DNA of 64,000 nt from Pseudomonas sp. SLFW (GTDB taxonomy: Bacteria > Pseudomonadota > Gammaproteobacteria > Pseudomonadales > Pseudomonadaceae). Shown piece after piece: positions 18,572 to 27,178 of this stretch; the first letter of the stretch is position 1, and every line of letters begins with the position of its first letter. The notes under the pieces were generated by a model, which searched no databases, had not been told where the DNA came from, and saw only the letters and a program-made list of their open reading frames with translations. The DNA is taken from positions 347,469 through 411,468 of the forward strand of contig NZ_JAAAKW010000006.1 of assembly GCF_009905615.1 (NCBI RefSeq), written 5' to 3'. The position numbers and the translations under genes are program-made.

Positions 18572-18959
18572 TGTGCCTCCTTGCTTGCACTTTGGGCCTC
18601 CGGACACAGACACGCGGGTCTACGCCTGACAGGGGAATGTCGTGCAAAAACGCTCAAAAAACAGTTTTAAACGGGTCAAACGGTGGCTTTTTCAAGATTC
18701 TAACCACACATCCGTGACAGTCATACAGAGACTGACTCGCCAGTCCTGCTGGCTGTTACATACATCACAACTGTCACAGAGGGCGCATAGCTTACCTTGA
18801 CAACGGATAACTTCCACACCAAAAATGCACAACTTTCTGAACATGAATGATGTCCATGTGACATCACAGATCGTATAAAACAAAGAATGTTCCGTAGTTT
18901 GCGTAGGAAATTTCCTCGTTAACTATCAGAGTTATCCGCACCCGATAAGGAGATCGATT
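18572..18959. promoter_or_regulatory. Divergent promoter region between fha and tssA
   Basis: 388 bp without a gene, AT-rich compared with its flanks; it drives both T6SS operons. Visible structure: GTGACAGT (18714-18721) with its inverted copy ACTGTCAC (18770-18777); GACTG/CAGTC (18730-18745) inside it; and TGATGTC (18848-18854) with inverted GACATCA (18860-18866). A TATAAA at 18873-18878 could be a -10 for tssA, but no good -35 stands at the right distance. I find no sigma-54 GG-N10-GC element that I would trust. The repeats are candidate operator sites. Confidence 0.5.
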
Positions 18960-19991
18960 TTGGTGGATGTTCCGTTGTTGCTCGCTGCAGTTTCCGCGAA
19001 CTCTCCCTGTGGCGAAGACCTGGAGTATGACGCAGACTTTTTGCAGTTGGAGCGCGACGCCCAAGGCAAGCCCGAGCGCACTATGGGTGATGCCGTTCAC
19101 CCGGCAGAGCCGCCTGATTGGCGACTTGTGGAACAGTCCAGCATTGCACTTCTGCAACGCAGCAAAGACCTGCGGATCACCCACTTCCTCCTGCAAAGCG
19201 CCTTGGCCCTCGACGGATTTTCAGGGCTGGCCAACGCCCTGACGCTGATCAACGACCTGTTGGGACAGTACTGGCCAACGCTCTACCCGCAGCTCGATGC
19301 GGACGACGACAACGATCCCACCGTACGCATCAACGCCCTGTCCGGAATCGCCTGCGACACCAACGTTCGGCTGTTGCGTGAGAGCCTGCTGACCCGCTCA
19401 CGTGCGCTCGGCTCGGTCAGCCTGCGAGCTGCGCTGAACGCCAGCGGCTTGCAGAGTTTCGCAGACGAACACCTCACCGCCGACGAATTGGCAGGTGCAC
19501 TGCGCGACACCGACGCCGAGCAGTTGTCCGCCGTGCGCTCCGCATTGCAGGAAGCCCACAGTGCTGCCGACGCCATCGAGCATTACGTGTCCAGCCAAGT
19601 GGGTTCGGCGCAGGGCGTGGATTTGTCCGCCCTGAAGCAACCGCTTAAACAGGCGCTGCACATCCTCGCCGAGTACGCGCCGGGCGGCATCGTGACCGAG
19701 CCCCATGCCCGCGAAACACGCGAAACCGAGACGTTCGTTGAGCCGTCACCAGAACGGGCTGAACTCGCCGCACCGCGCATGTCCGGGGACGTGAACAACC
19801 GCGATGACGTGGTCCGCAGCCTCGACAAAATTCTGAGTTACTACGCCCGCAGCGAGCCCTCCAGCCCGCTGCCAGTGTTGCTGAATCGCGCGAAAAATCT
19901 GGTGCACGCTGACTTCGCGACCATCGTGCGCAATCTGATTCCCGACGGCATGTCCCAATTCGAAAACCTGCGCGGGCCCGACGTCGAGTAA
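18960..19991 (+). CDS. tssA: TssA, T6SS baseplate/sheath assembly coordinator
   Basis: This is a 343-aa protein with the ImpA N-terminal domain (about 8-130: 'SPCGEDLEYDADFLQLERDA', 'LRITHFLLQSALALDGFSGL', 'QYWPTLYPQLDADDDNDP') and a short C-terminal domain ('RSLDKILSYYARSEPSSPLP', 'FATIVRNLIPDGMSQFE'). TssA rings prime the baseplate and polymerising tail. The start is probably TTG at 18960, 7 nt after AAGGAG (18947-18952). The resulting M-V-D-V matches the M-L-D-V I recall for P. aeruginosa TssA1. GTG at 18963 is the alternative. Confidence 0.93.
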   Translation: MVDVPLLLAAVSANSPCGEDLEYDADFLQLERDAQGKPERTMGDAVHPAEPPDWRLVEQSSIALLQRSKDLRITHFLLQSALALDGFSGLANALTLINDLLGQYWPTLYPQLDADDDNDPTVRINALSGIACDTNVRLLRESLLTRSRALGSVSLRAALNASGLQSFADEHLTADELAGALRDTDAEQLSAVRSALQEAHSAADAIEHYVSSQVGSAQGVDLSALKQPLKQALHILAEYAPGGIVTEPHARETRETETFVEPSPERAELAAPRMSGDVNNRDDVVRSLDKILSYYARSEPSSPLPVLLNRAKNLVHADFATIVRNLIPDGMSQFENLRGPDVE

Positions 19992-19994
19992 CCC

Positions 19995-20015
19995 GGTTCG
20001 CTCAGGCAGCGAACC
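19995..20015 (+). other. Stem-loop between tssA and tssB
   Basis: GGTTCGCT (19995-20002) and AGCGAACC (20008-20015) form a perfect 8-bp stem with a 5-nt loop, 4 nt after the tssA stop. There is no T run, so it is more likely a processing or stability hairpin than a strong terminator. tssB starts 85 bp further on with its own AGGAGG. Confidence 0.6.
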
Positions 20016-20099
20016 GATACCGATCAGGATCACGCAACCCCGTTACCGGCCTCGACCGATGACGCCAATCACGTCGCAGCAGCGACCAGGAGGAGCAAC

Positions 20100-20630
20100 G
20101 TGGCGAACACCAGTTCTCAGAAATTCATTGCGCGCAACCGCGCCCCGCGGGTCCAGATCGAATACGACGTCGAGCTGTACGGCGCCGAGAAGAAGGTCCA
20201 GCTGCCTTTCGTGATGGGCGTGATGGCGGACCTCGCCGGTAAGCCCGCCGAACCGCTGGCCGCCGTGGCGGATCGCAAGTTTCTGGAAGTCGATGTCGAC
20301 AACTTCGACTCGCGTCTCAAGGCCATGCAGCCTCGCGTCGCGTTTCATGTCCCGAACGAACTGACCGGCGAAGGCAACCTCAGCCTCGATATCACGTTCG
20401 AGAGCATGGACGACTTCAGCCCTGCCGCCGTGGCACGCAAGGTCGATTCGTTGAATCAATTGCTCGAAGCGCGCACTCAACTCGCCAACCTGCTGACCTA
20501 CATGGACGGCAAGACAGGCGCAGAAGAAATCATCATGAAGGCGATCAAAGACCCGGCCCTGTTGCAGGCCTTGGCCAGCGCCCCGAAACCGCAAGGCGCT
20601 CAGCCCCAAGACACCGAGCCGAAGGCCTGA
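20100..20630 (+). CDS. tssB: TssB (VipA), small sheath subunit
   Basis: This is a 176-aa sheath protein. The family motifs 'SSQKFIARNRAPRVQIEYDV', 'LPFVMGVMADLAG', 'FLEVDVDNFDSRL' and 'VDSLNQLLEARTQLANLL' are all present. It forms the contractile sheath with TssC. The start is GTG at 20100 with AGGAGGAG about 6 nt upstream. It is 15 bp from tssC. Confidence 0.97.
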   Translation: MANTSSQKFIARNRAPRVQIEYDVELYGAEKKVQLPFVMGVMADLAGKPAEPLAAVADRKFLEVDVDNFDSRLKAMQPRVAFHVPNELTGEGNLSLDITFESMDDFSPAAVARKVDSLNQLLEARTQLANLLTYMDGKTGAEEIIMKAIKDPALLQALASAPKPQGAQPQDTEPKA

Positions 20631-20645
20631 TCAGGACGAACGACC

Positions 20646-22139
20646 ATGACTGAATTGCTGCGTGACACCCAGGCCCCAGCCGCCCAGACCGAAGACGCCA
20701 ACGCGTTCGCGTCGCTGCTGTTGCAAGAGTTCAAACCCAAGACCGAGCGCGCCCGCGAAGCCGTTGAAACCGCCGTTCGCACCCTTGCCGAGCAGGCACT
20801 GGCGCAGACCGATCTCGTCTCCAACGACGCCATTACCTCGATCGAGTCGATCATTGCCGCCATCGACGCCAAGCTCACCGCGCAAGTGAATCAGGTGATC
20901 CATCACCCGGAATTCCAGCAATTGGAAAGCGCGTGGCGCGGGCTGCATTACCTCGTCAACAACACCGAAAGCGATGAGCAACTGAAGATTCGCGTGCTGA
21001 ACATCTCCAAGCCGGAGTTGCACAAGACCCTGAAGAAATTCAAGGGCACGGCGTGGGACCAAAGCCCGGTTTTCAAGAAGATGTACGAGGAAGAATATGG
21101 CCAGTTCGGCGGCGAGCCTTACGGCTGTCTGGTCGGCGATTACTATTTTGACCAGTCGCCACAGGACGTCGAGCTGCTGACCGAGCTGTCGAAAACCTGC
21201 GCGGCGATGCATGCACCCTTCATCGCAGCGGCCTCGCCGACCGTGATGGGCATGGGGTCGTGGCAGGAGCTGTCGAACCCGCGTGACCTGACCAAGATTT
21301 TCACCACCCCGGAATACGCAGGCTGGCGTTCGCTGCGTGAATCGGAAGACTCGCGCTACATCGGCCTGACCATGCCGCGCTTCCTGGCTCGCCTGCCGTA
21401 TGGCGCCAAGACTGATCCGGTGGAAGCCTTCGCGTTCGAAGAGGACACCGACGGTGCCGACAGCGCCAAGTACACCTGGGCCAACGCAGCCTATGCGATG
21501 GCGGTGAACATCAACCGGTCGTTCAAGCATTACGGCTGGTGTTCGCGAATCCGTGGCGTGGAGTCCGGCGGCGAAGTGCAGAACCTGCCTGCCCATACGT
21601 TCCCGACCGATGATGGCGGCGTGGACATGAAGTGCCCGACCGAAATCGCGATCTCCGACCGTCGCGAAGCCGAGCTGGCGAAGAACGGTTTCATGCCGCT
21701 GCTGCACAAGAAAAACACCGATTTCGCCGCCTTCATTGGCGCGCAGTCCTTGCAGAAACCGGCCGAATACGACGACCCGGACGCCACGGCCAACGCCAAT
21801 CTGGCGGCGCGCCTGCCGTACCTGTTCGCCACCTGCCGCTTCGCCCATTACCTGAAGTGCATCGTGCGCGACAAGATCGGCTCCTTCAAAGAGAAGGACG
21901 AGATGCAGCGCTGGTTGCAGAACTGGATCTTGAACTACGTCGATGGGGACCCCGCACATTCCACCGAAACCACGAAGGCGCAGCAACCGCTGGCGGCTGC
22001 CGAGGTGGTCGTCGAGGACGTCGAGGGCAATCCGGGTTACTACAACTCGAAGTTCTTCCTGCGCCCGCACTATCAGCTTGAAGGGCTGACAGTGTCACTG
22101 CGCCTGGTGTCCAAGCTGCCTTCGGCGAAGGGCGCCTGA
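20646..22139 (+). CDS. tssC: TssC (VipB), large sheath subunit
   Basis: This is a 497-aa sheath protein with 'WRGLHYLVNNTESDEQLKIR', 'YGQFGGEPYGCLVGDY', 'SWQELSNPRDLTKIF', 'GLTMPRFLARLPYG' and the C-terminal 'GNPGYYNSKFFLRPHYQLEG'. It co-assembles with TssB around the Hcp tube and its N-terminal region is the ClpV target zone. The length is standard. The long open frame on the opposite strand here is a shadow. Confidence 0.98.
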   Translation: MTELLRDTQAPAAQTEDANAFASLLLQEFKPKTERAREAVETAVRTLAEQALAQTDLVSNDAITSIESIIAAIDAKLTAQVNQVIHHPEFQQLESAWRGLHYLVNNTESDEQLKIRVLNISKPELHKTLKKFKGTAWDQSPVFKKMYEEEYGQFGGEPYGCLVGDYYFDQSPQDVELLTELSKTCAAMHAPFIAAASPTVMGMGSWQELSNPRDLTKIFTTPEYAGWRSLRESEDSRYIGLTMPRFLARLPYGAKTDPVEAFAFEEDTDGADSAKYTWANAAYAMAVNINRSFKHYGWCSRIRGVESGGEVQNLPAHTFPTDDGGVDMKCPTEIAISDRREAELAKNGFMPLLHKKNTDFAAFIGAQSLQKPAEYDDPDATANANLAARLPYLFATCRFAHYLKCIVRDKIGSFKEKDEMQRWLQNWILNYVDGDPAHSTETTKAQQPLAAAEVVVEDVEGNPGYYNSKFFLRPHYQLEGLTVSLRLVSKLPSAKGA

Positions 22140-22147
22140 TCTCGACA

Positions 22148-22238
22148 CTGTGGGAGCGAATTTATTCGGGAACTGACTGGCAGGCGCCGAAAATGTATCA
22201 CCCGTCAGACCGCGTCGCGAACGAATTCGCGCCTACAG
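22148..22238. repeat. REP-like inverted repeat pair between tssC and hcp
   Basis: CTGTGGGAGCGAATTTATTC on the left and GAACGAATTCGCGCCTACAG on the right are diverged inverted copies of the Pseudomonas REP unit (TGTGGGAGCGAAT...), with about 50 bp between. It fills most of the 181-bp tssC-hcp gap and could affect mRNA stability of the sheath and hcp transcripts. Confidence 0.7.
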
Positions 22239-22320
22239 ATTGAATCCCGAATCCTGAATGCCCACCGAATCCGGGCATTCGGGTCATCAACATCGTGGTG
22301 AAGACCACACTGGAGAAAAC

Positions 22321-22809
22321 ATGGCTGTTGATATCTTCATCAAGATTGGCGACATCAAGGGCGAGTCGCAGGACAAGGCCCACAAGGACGAAATCGATGT
22401 TCTGAACTGGAGCTGGGGCATGACCCAGTCCGGCAACATGCACACCGGCGGTGGCGGTGGTGCAGGCAAGGTCAGCGTTCGGGACCTGTCGTTCACCAAG
22501 TACATCGACAAGGCAACGCCGAATCTGATGATGGTGTGCTCCAGCGGCAAGCACATCGACAAGGTCACCTTGACCGTGCGCAAGGCCGGTGGCGAGAGCC
22601 AGGTCGAGTATCTGGTGATCACGCTGGAGGAAGTCATCGTGACCGGCTACGACACCGGTGGCTCGGGTGCAGAGGATCGCCTGACCGAGAAGTTGACGCT
22701 GAACTTTGCCCAGGTTCGTGTCGACTACCAGCCTCAGAAAGCTGACGGCACCAAGGATGGCGGCCTAATCAAGTACGGCTGGAACATCCGCACCAACACC
22801 AAGCTGTGA
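22321..22809 (+). CDS. hcp: Hcp, T6SS tube protein
   Basis: This is a 162-aa Hcp1-family tube subunit. It begins MAVDIFIKIGDIKGESQDK and contains 'IDVLNWSWGMTQSGNMHTGG', 'VRDLSFTKYIDKATPNLM' and 'EVIVTGYDTGGSG'. Hexameric rings stack into the tube and chaperone small effectors, so the amidase effector encoded next may ride in the Hcp lumen. The start ATG has GGAG 6 nt upstream. The gene is followed by a strong hairpin. Confidence 0.98.
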   Translation: MAVDIFIKIGDIKGESQDKAHKDEIDVLNWSWGMTQSGNMHTGGGGGAGKVSVRDLSFTKYIDKATPNLMMVCSSGKHIDKVTLTVRKAGGESQVEYLVITLEEVIVTGYDTGGSGAEDRLTEKLTLNFAQVRVDYQPQKADGTKDGGLIKYGWNIRTNTKL

Positions 22810-22820
22810 TTGTCTCCATG

Positions 22821-22844
22821 CGCCTGCCCGTCTCGGGGCAGGCG
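22821..22844 (+). terminator. Strong hairpin 11 nt after hcp
   Basis: CGCCTGCCC (22821-22829) pairs with GGGCAGGCG (22836-22844), a GC-rich 9-bp stem. The T run comes only about 18 nt later (TTTTTT at 22862-22867), so it is probably a partial terminator or a 3' stabiliser that raises hcp mRNA over the genes downstream. Confidence 0.6.
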
Positions 22845-22883
22845 CGTGGCCCAAATGGACATTTTTTGCAGGGAGCCATAGCC

Positions 22884-23342
22884 GTGGCCAAGCCGTCGTT
22901 TATCAATTTGTGGAATGCCTACGAAAGGTTGATGGCCGATCATCCCGCCGGCGATCCATGTGATGGGCCTTGGCTCAACCAGTGTGCGATTCGCATGAGC
23001 ATCACGCTCAATGCAGAGCATACGATAAAGGTAAACAAATCCACCTACAGCGAACCCAAATGCGCCCATGAGCACGCCAGAGGGGCAGAGTCCCTGGCCA
23101 ATTGGCTATGGAAAAACCAGCTCGGGCGTCCGGCGATTTATACGAATGGCGCATCTGATCGCGACAAAATCCTGAACAAGGTGGGGATCATCTTCTTCAA
23201 GGATTTCTTTTATCAGCCCAATGATGCAGAAGGACATCCGAGCGGAGATCACATTGATCTGTGGGACCGCGGGATTACCGCTACAAGGGGCAGCGACTAC
23301 TTCCATCGATCCAAAAGCGTCTGGTTCTGGGAGCTCGCGTGA
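22884..23342 (+). CDS. tae4: T6SS amidase effector, Tae4 family
   Basis: This is a 152-aa papain-fold peptidoglycan amidase of the Tae4 type. The start is GTG at 22884, with GGGAG at 22871-22875; it begins MAKPSFINLWNAYE. The nucleophile motif 'WLNQCAIRMSITL' supplies the Cys and 'PSGDHIDLWD' the His. 'HARGAESLANWLW' is also typical of the family. Tae4 enzymes cut the peptide stem or cross-link in the periplasm of target cells. It lies directly after hcp and shares an ATGA overlap with the immunity candidate. GC and codon use look lower than in the tss genes, which suggests separate acquisition. No signal peptide is present, as expected for an Hcp-delivered effector. Confidence 0.9.
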   Translation: MAKPSFINLWNAYERLMADHPAGDPCDGPWLNQCAIRMSITLNAEHTIKVNKSTYSEPKCAHEHARGAESLANWLWKNQLGRPAIYTNGASDRDKILNKVGIIFFKDFFYQPNDAEGHPSGDHIDLWDRGITATRGSDYFHRSKSVWFWELA

Positions 23343-23770
23343 TGAAATCTCTTGCTGTCATCCTTCTGAGCCTGCTGACCTTCGCAGCGTACGCTGGCAC
23401 TAAACCCCAAGATCAGAAGGAAATACGCAAACTCGCTTTCGATGGCCGGAACATCAGCTTGATCAACGACGAAGGTCAGTGCGCCTTGGCACGCTCAGAC
23501 GATTCGTTGCTGCGCCTTGACGTGAAATGGCCTTGCCAATTCAGCCAAAACTTTCTAGGTAAGGCAGTTCTCGAAAACTACCTTTCGGCAGACATATTTA
23601 TGGTTCAGCACAGCGATCGCGCAGCATCTCCCGACACAAACTGCACGACGGATCTGCAGGCCATCCGCTATTTCAAAGGCCACGTGGAACTTGCTCCGGT
23701 ACACCAAGTGGAAAGATGCAATATCCGCCGGTGGGACCAGAAAATCTTCGTTGGGCAGTTCGACTGGTGA
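23342..23770 (+). CDS. Candidate periplasmic immunity protein for the Tae4 effector
   Basis: This is a 142-aa exported protein. The signal peptide [19 protein letters not shown] is clear, and the mature part has several Cys residues (in 'DEGQCALAR', 'WPCQFSQ', 'DTNCTTD', 'VERCNIRRW') that could form disulfides. Its start overlaps the effector stop (ATGA) and its stop overlaps the tssE GTG start, so it is translationally linked on both sides. A periplasmic location fits an inhibitor of a peptidoglycan amidase. I do not recognise a clear Tai4 signature, so the family is unassigned; immunity is inferred from position and signal peptide. Confidence 0.75.
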   Translation: MKSLAVILLSLLTFAAYAGTKPQDQKEIRKLAFDGRNISLINDEGQCALARSDDSLLRLDVKWPCQFSQNFLGKAVLENYLSADIFMVQHSDRAASPDTNCTTDLQAIRYFKGHVELAPVHQVERCNIRRWDQKIFVGQFDW

Positions 23771-24279
23771 ACACCCTGACCTCTCGCGAACGCCTGCAGC
23801 CCTCGCTGCTCGACCGTCTGACCGATGATGAACCCGGCAATCTGCAGGAAAGCGCGGACAAACGCGTGCTGTCGCTCACTCAGCTCAAGGCGTCGGTATT
23901 ACGAGACCTGACCTGGCTGCTCAATACAACGTCCTTGCTCGATGCCGATGCCGCGTCGCACACCCCTGCCGGCACATCAGTGATTAATTACGGTCTGCCT
24001 GCACTGGCCGGCAACAGCGCGTCGAGCATTGATGTCGGTGTTCTGGAGGGCTTGATTCATCAGGCCATCGCCACATTTGAGCCACGCATCCTGCGCCACA
24101 CCTTGCGTGTCCGCGCCCAGACCTTGCCCGACCAGATGAACCACAACGCCCTGAGTTTCGAGATCGAAGGCGACCTGTGGGCGCAACCGGTGGCGCTGCC
24201 GCTCTTATTGCGCACCGATCTGGATCTGGAATCCGGTCATGTGCAGGTTGTGCCAGCCGAACAACGGAGACGCACATGA
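23767..24279 (+). CDS. tssE: TssE, gp25-like baseplate protein
   Basis: This is a 170-aa protein. The GTG start at 23767 overlaps the immunity gene stop and gives [20 protein letters not shown], the usual TssE opening. The gp25 lysozyme-like fold is seen in '[18 protein letters not shown]', '[13 protein letters not shown]' and '[19 protein letters not shown]'. It sits at the sheath-baseplate joint. It overlaps tssF by 4 bp. Confidence 0.95.
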   Translation: MNTLTSRERLQPSLLDRLTDDEPGNLQESADKRVLSLTQLKASVLRDLTWLLNTTSLLDADAASHTPAGTSVINYGLPALAGNSASSIDVGVLEGLIHQAIATFEPRILRHTLRVRAQTLPDQMNHNALSFEIEGDLWAQPVALPLLLRTDLDLESGHVQVVPAEQRRRT

Positions 24280-26135
24280 ACCCGCGTCTGCTGGAACTGT
24301 ACAACCAGGAACTGCAACACGTACGCGAAAGCGCGGCGGAGTTTGCCAAGGAATACCCGAAAATCGCCGGGCGCCTGACGCTGTCCGGGCTGGACTGCGC
24401 CGACCCGTATGTCGAGCGCCTGCTGGAAGGATTCGCTTATCTCACGGCGCGAGTGCAGCTGAAGCTCGATGCCGAGTACCCGACCTTCACCCACAACCTG
24501 CTGGAAATCGCCTACCCGCATTACCTCGCACCGACGCCGTCGATGACGGTGGTGCAGATGCAGATCGATCCAAACGAAGGCTCGCTGAGCAGCGGCTTTA
24601 CCCTGCCCCGTGACAGCGTGTTGCGCGCCACCTTGGGTCGGGACTCTCAGACTTCCTGTGAATACCGCAGCGCCCATGCCATCACCCTGTGGCCGCTCAA
24701 GGTCAGCCACGCTGAATATTTCGGCAATCCCGCGACTGTATTGGGCCGCCTCGCCGCCAGCGAACCCAAGGCGAAAGCCGGGTTGCGGATCACGCTGAAG
24801 ACCGGCGCCGAACTGCCGTTCAATTCGCTGAATCTGGAAAACCTGCCGCTGTACCTTAATGGCGCGGATGAATTGCCGTTTCGTCTTTACGAGCAGTTGT
24901 TGGGCAATGCCTGCGCAGTGTTTGCACGACAGCCCGGCAGCGATTGGGTGGAGCGCCTGCCAAGTGACGCGCTGAAGCCTCGTGGATTCGACGACCGGGA
25001 AGCCGCAATGCCCGTGGTCGCGCAGGCGTTTCAGGGCTATCGGCTTTTACAGGAATATTTCGCCCTGCCCCAGCGCTACCTGTTCGTCGACTTCACCGGG
25101 CTGAGTCGTGCGGTGCAACGTTGCGAAGGCCAAGAGCTGGAATTGATCGTGCTGTTCGAGCGCCTTGATCAGAGCCTTGAAGGCAGCGTCGGGTCTCAGC
25201 AGTTTGTGCCGTTCTGCACTCCGGCGATCAATCTGTTTCCGCGTCGTGTTGATCGGATTCACCTGTCTGACCGGGTCAACGAACACCACGTGATCGCTGA
25301 CCGCACGCGCCCGATGGATTTTGAAATTCATTCGCTGACCGGCGTGACAGGGCATGGCACCGGTCCCGAACAGGCTTTTTTACCGTTCTACGCGGTGCGC
25401 GATCCATCGCGTTATGGCCGCGACAAAGCCTATTACACGCTACGTCGCGAACCTCGCGTGCTGTCCAGCGAACAACGCCGCACCGGCACGCGCTCAACCT
25501 ACGTCGGCAGCGAAACCTTTGTCAGTCTGGTGGACAGTCAACAGGCCCCGCATCGTCATGACCTGCGCCAGCTGGGCGTCAGCGCGTTGTGCACCAATCG
25601 CGACCTGCCGTTGTTCATGAACGTGGGTGGCGGCAAAACCGATTTCACCCTCGCCGACAGTGCGCCCGTCACATCGATTCGTTGCCTGGCGGGCCCAAGC
25701 CGTCCTCGCGCCAGCCACGCCCACGATCAGAAAGCCTGGCGCCTGATCAGCCAACTCTCGCTGAATTACCTGTCACTCAGCGAGCAGGGCCAAGGCGCTG
25801 CGGCATTGCGCGAGTTGCTGCGCCTTTACGGCGACGCTCAAGACGCTGCCCTGCAATTGCAGATCGAGGGGCTGGTTGACGTGAGCAGCAAGCCCTGCAC
25901 CCGACGCCTGCCGATGCCGGGGCCCATCGTGTTTGGGCGTGGATTGGAAATCACCCTGGAGTTCGACGAGAACGCCTTTCGCGGCACGGGCGTCTTTCTG
26001 ATGGGCTCGGTGTTTCAGCGCTTTCTGGCGCGTTACGTGTCCATCAACAGCTTCACCGAAACCGTGATTCGCACCCGCGAGCGCGGCGAGATCATGCGCT
26101 GGAAAGCTCAGCCCGGTCGGCGTCCGACATTGTGA
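24276..26135 (+). CDS. tssF: TssF, baseplate wedge protein
   Basis: This is a 619-aa TssF (VasA/ImpG) protein. I start it at ATG 24276, overlapping the tssE stop, giving [18 protein letters not shown]. Family segments include '[20 protein letters not shown]', '[18 protein letters not shown]', '[17 protein letters not shown]' and '[19 protein letters not shown]'. It builds the baseplate wedge with TssG and TssE. The size is standard. Confidence 0.97.
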   Translation: MNPRLLELYNQELQHVRESAAEFAKEYPKIAGRLTLSGLDCADPYVERLLEGFAYLTARVQLKLDAEYPTFTHNLLEIAYPHYLAPTPSMTVVQMQIDPNEGSLSSGFTLPRDSVLRATLGRDSQTSCEYRSAHAITLWPLKVSHAEYFGNPATVLGRLAASEPKAKAGLRITLKTGAELPFNSLNLENLPLYLNGADELPFRLYEQLLGNACAVFARQPGSDWVERLPSDALKPRGFDDREAAMPVVAQAFQGYRLLQEYFALPQRYLFVDFTGLSRAVQRCEGQELELIVLFERLDQSLEGSVGSQQFVPFCTPAINLFPRRVDRIHLSDRVNEHHVIADRTRPMDFEIHSLTGVTGHGTGPEQAFLPFYAVRDPSRYGRDKAYYTLRREPRVLSSEQRRTGTRSTYVGSETFVSLVDSQQAPHRHDLRQLGVSALCTNRDLPLFMNVGGGKTDFTLADSAPVTSIRCLAGPSRPRASHAHDQKAWRLISQLSLNYLSLSEQGQGAAALRELLRLYGDAQDAALQLQIEGLVDVSSKPCTRRLPMPGPIVFGRGLEITLEFDENAFRGTGVFLMGSVFQRFLARYVSINSFTETVIRTRERGEIMRWKAQPGRRPTL

Positions 26136-27178
26136 GTACGCTCACCGACATGCACGAAGCGCCGTGGGAGTACGATTTCTTCCAGGCGCTGCGGCGCATC
26201 GAGTGCGAATCCCCGGAGCTACCACGCTTCGGGCACTCCGTGCGACTGGCCGACGACCCGTTGAGACTGGGTCAGCAACCCGACTGCGCTTTCGCGCCTT
26301 CGACCCTGGCGGCGCTGACGCCTGCTGAAGACGAACGGCCCGCGCGGCTCGAACAGTATTTCTTCGGTCTGGGCGGCCCCAACGGCCCGTTGCCGCTGCA
26401 CCTCACCGAGTACGTCCGCGAGCGCGAGCGCAATAACGCCGACAGCACCAGCAAGCGCTTTCTTGACGTGTTCCATCATCGCCTGCTCAGCCTGTTTTAT
26501 CGGGCGTGGGCGGAGGCTCGCCCCACCGTCAGCCACGACCGGCCCGACGATGACTATTGGTCCGCCCGGCTCGCCGCGTTCAGTGGCAGAGGCATGCCGA
26601 GCCTGCTGCATCAGGGGCTGATTCCCGACACCGCCAAGCTGCACTTCAGCGGTCACCTGTCCGCGCAAACCCGCTACCCCGATGGCCTGAAAGCGATCCT
26701 TGAGGATTATTTCGGCCTCCCGGTGGCGATCGAGGAGTACGTGGGTCAGTGGCTCGAATTGCCCGAACGGAGCCGCGTGGGTGTCAGCGCCAACCAGTTG
26801 GGGATCGATTTCTGTCTGGGCAGCCATGTCTGGGATCGCCAGCATAAATTTCGCATCCGCCTCGGTCCTCTCACGCTCGACGAATACATGGGCATGCTGC
26901 CCGACGGCGAGCCCTTCAAGCACCTGGTGGCGTGGGTCGCTGAATACCTGGGCCATGAACTGGACTGGGACCTGAACCTGATCCTGCAACAACCACACAT
27001 TCCCACACTGCAACTCAACGGCCAGTTCCGCCTAGGGTTCAACACCTGGCTGGGACAGCCGAAAGAAGACGCCGACGACCTGATTCTCGCCCGACATTAC
27101 GCCGATCAGGCGAGCGCGGCGGAACCTGACGTCGCGCCTTCACCACACCAATTCGCAAGGAGCACGGAACATGGGTGA
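26132..27178 (+). CDS. tssG: TssG, baseplate wedge protein
   Basis: This is a 348-aa TssG (VasB/ImpH) protein with 'PWEYDFFQALRRIECE', 'YFFGLGGPNGPLPLHLTEYV', 'FHHRLLSLFYRAWAEARP' and 'HKFRIRLGPLTLDEY'. A GTG start at 26132 overlaps the tssF stop; an in-frame ATG at 26150 (MHEAPWEYDFF) is a plausible alternative. It ends 8 bp inside clpV. Confidence 0.96.
   Translation: MSTLTDMHEAPWEYDFFQALRRIECESPELPRFGHSVRLADDPLRLGQQPDCAFAPSTLAALTPAEDERPARLEQYFFGLGGPNGPLPLHLTEYVRERERNNADSTSKRFLDVFHHRLLSLFYRAWAEARPTVSHDRPDDDYWSARLAAFSGRGMPSLLHQGLIPDTAKLHFSGHLSAQTRYPDGLKAILEDYFGLPVAIEEYVGQWLELPERSRVGVSANQLGIDFCLGSHVWDRQHKFRIRLGPLTLDEYMGMLPDGEPFKHLVAWVAEYLGHELDWDLNLILQQPHIPTLQLNGQFRLGFNTWLGQPKEDADDLILARHYADQASAAEPDVAPSPHQFARSTEHG

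Noticed and set aside
20631..22070. Minus-strand open frame of 479 codons opposite tssC
   Set aside because: Shadow of a GC-rich gene. tssC on the plus strand is unmistakable and the minus product is low-complexity Val/Arg/His sequence.
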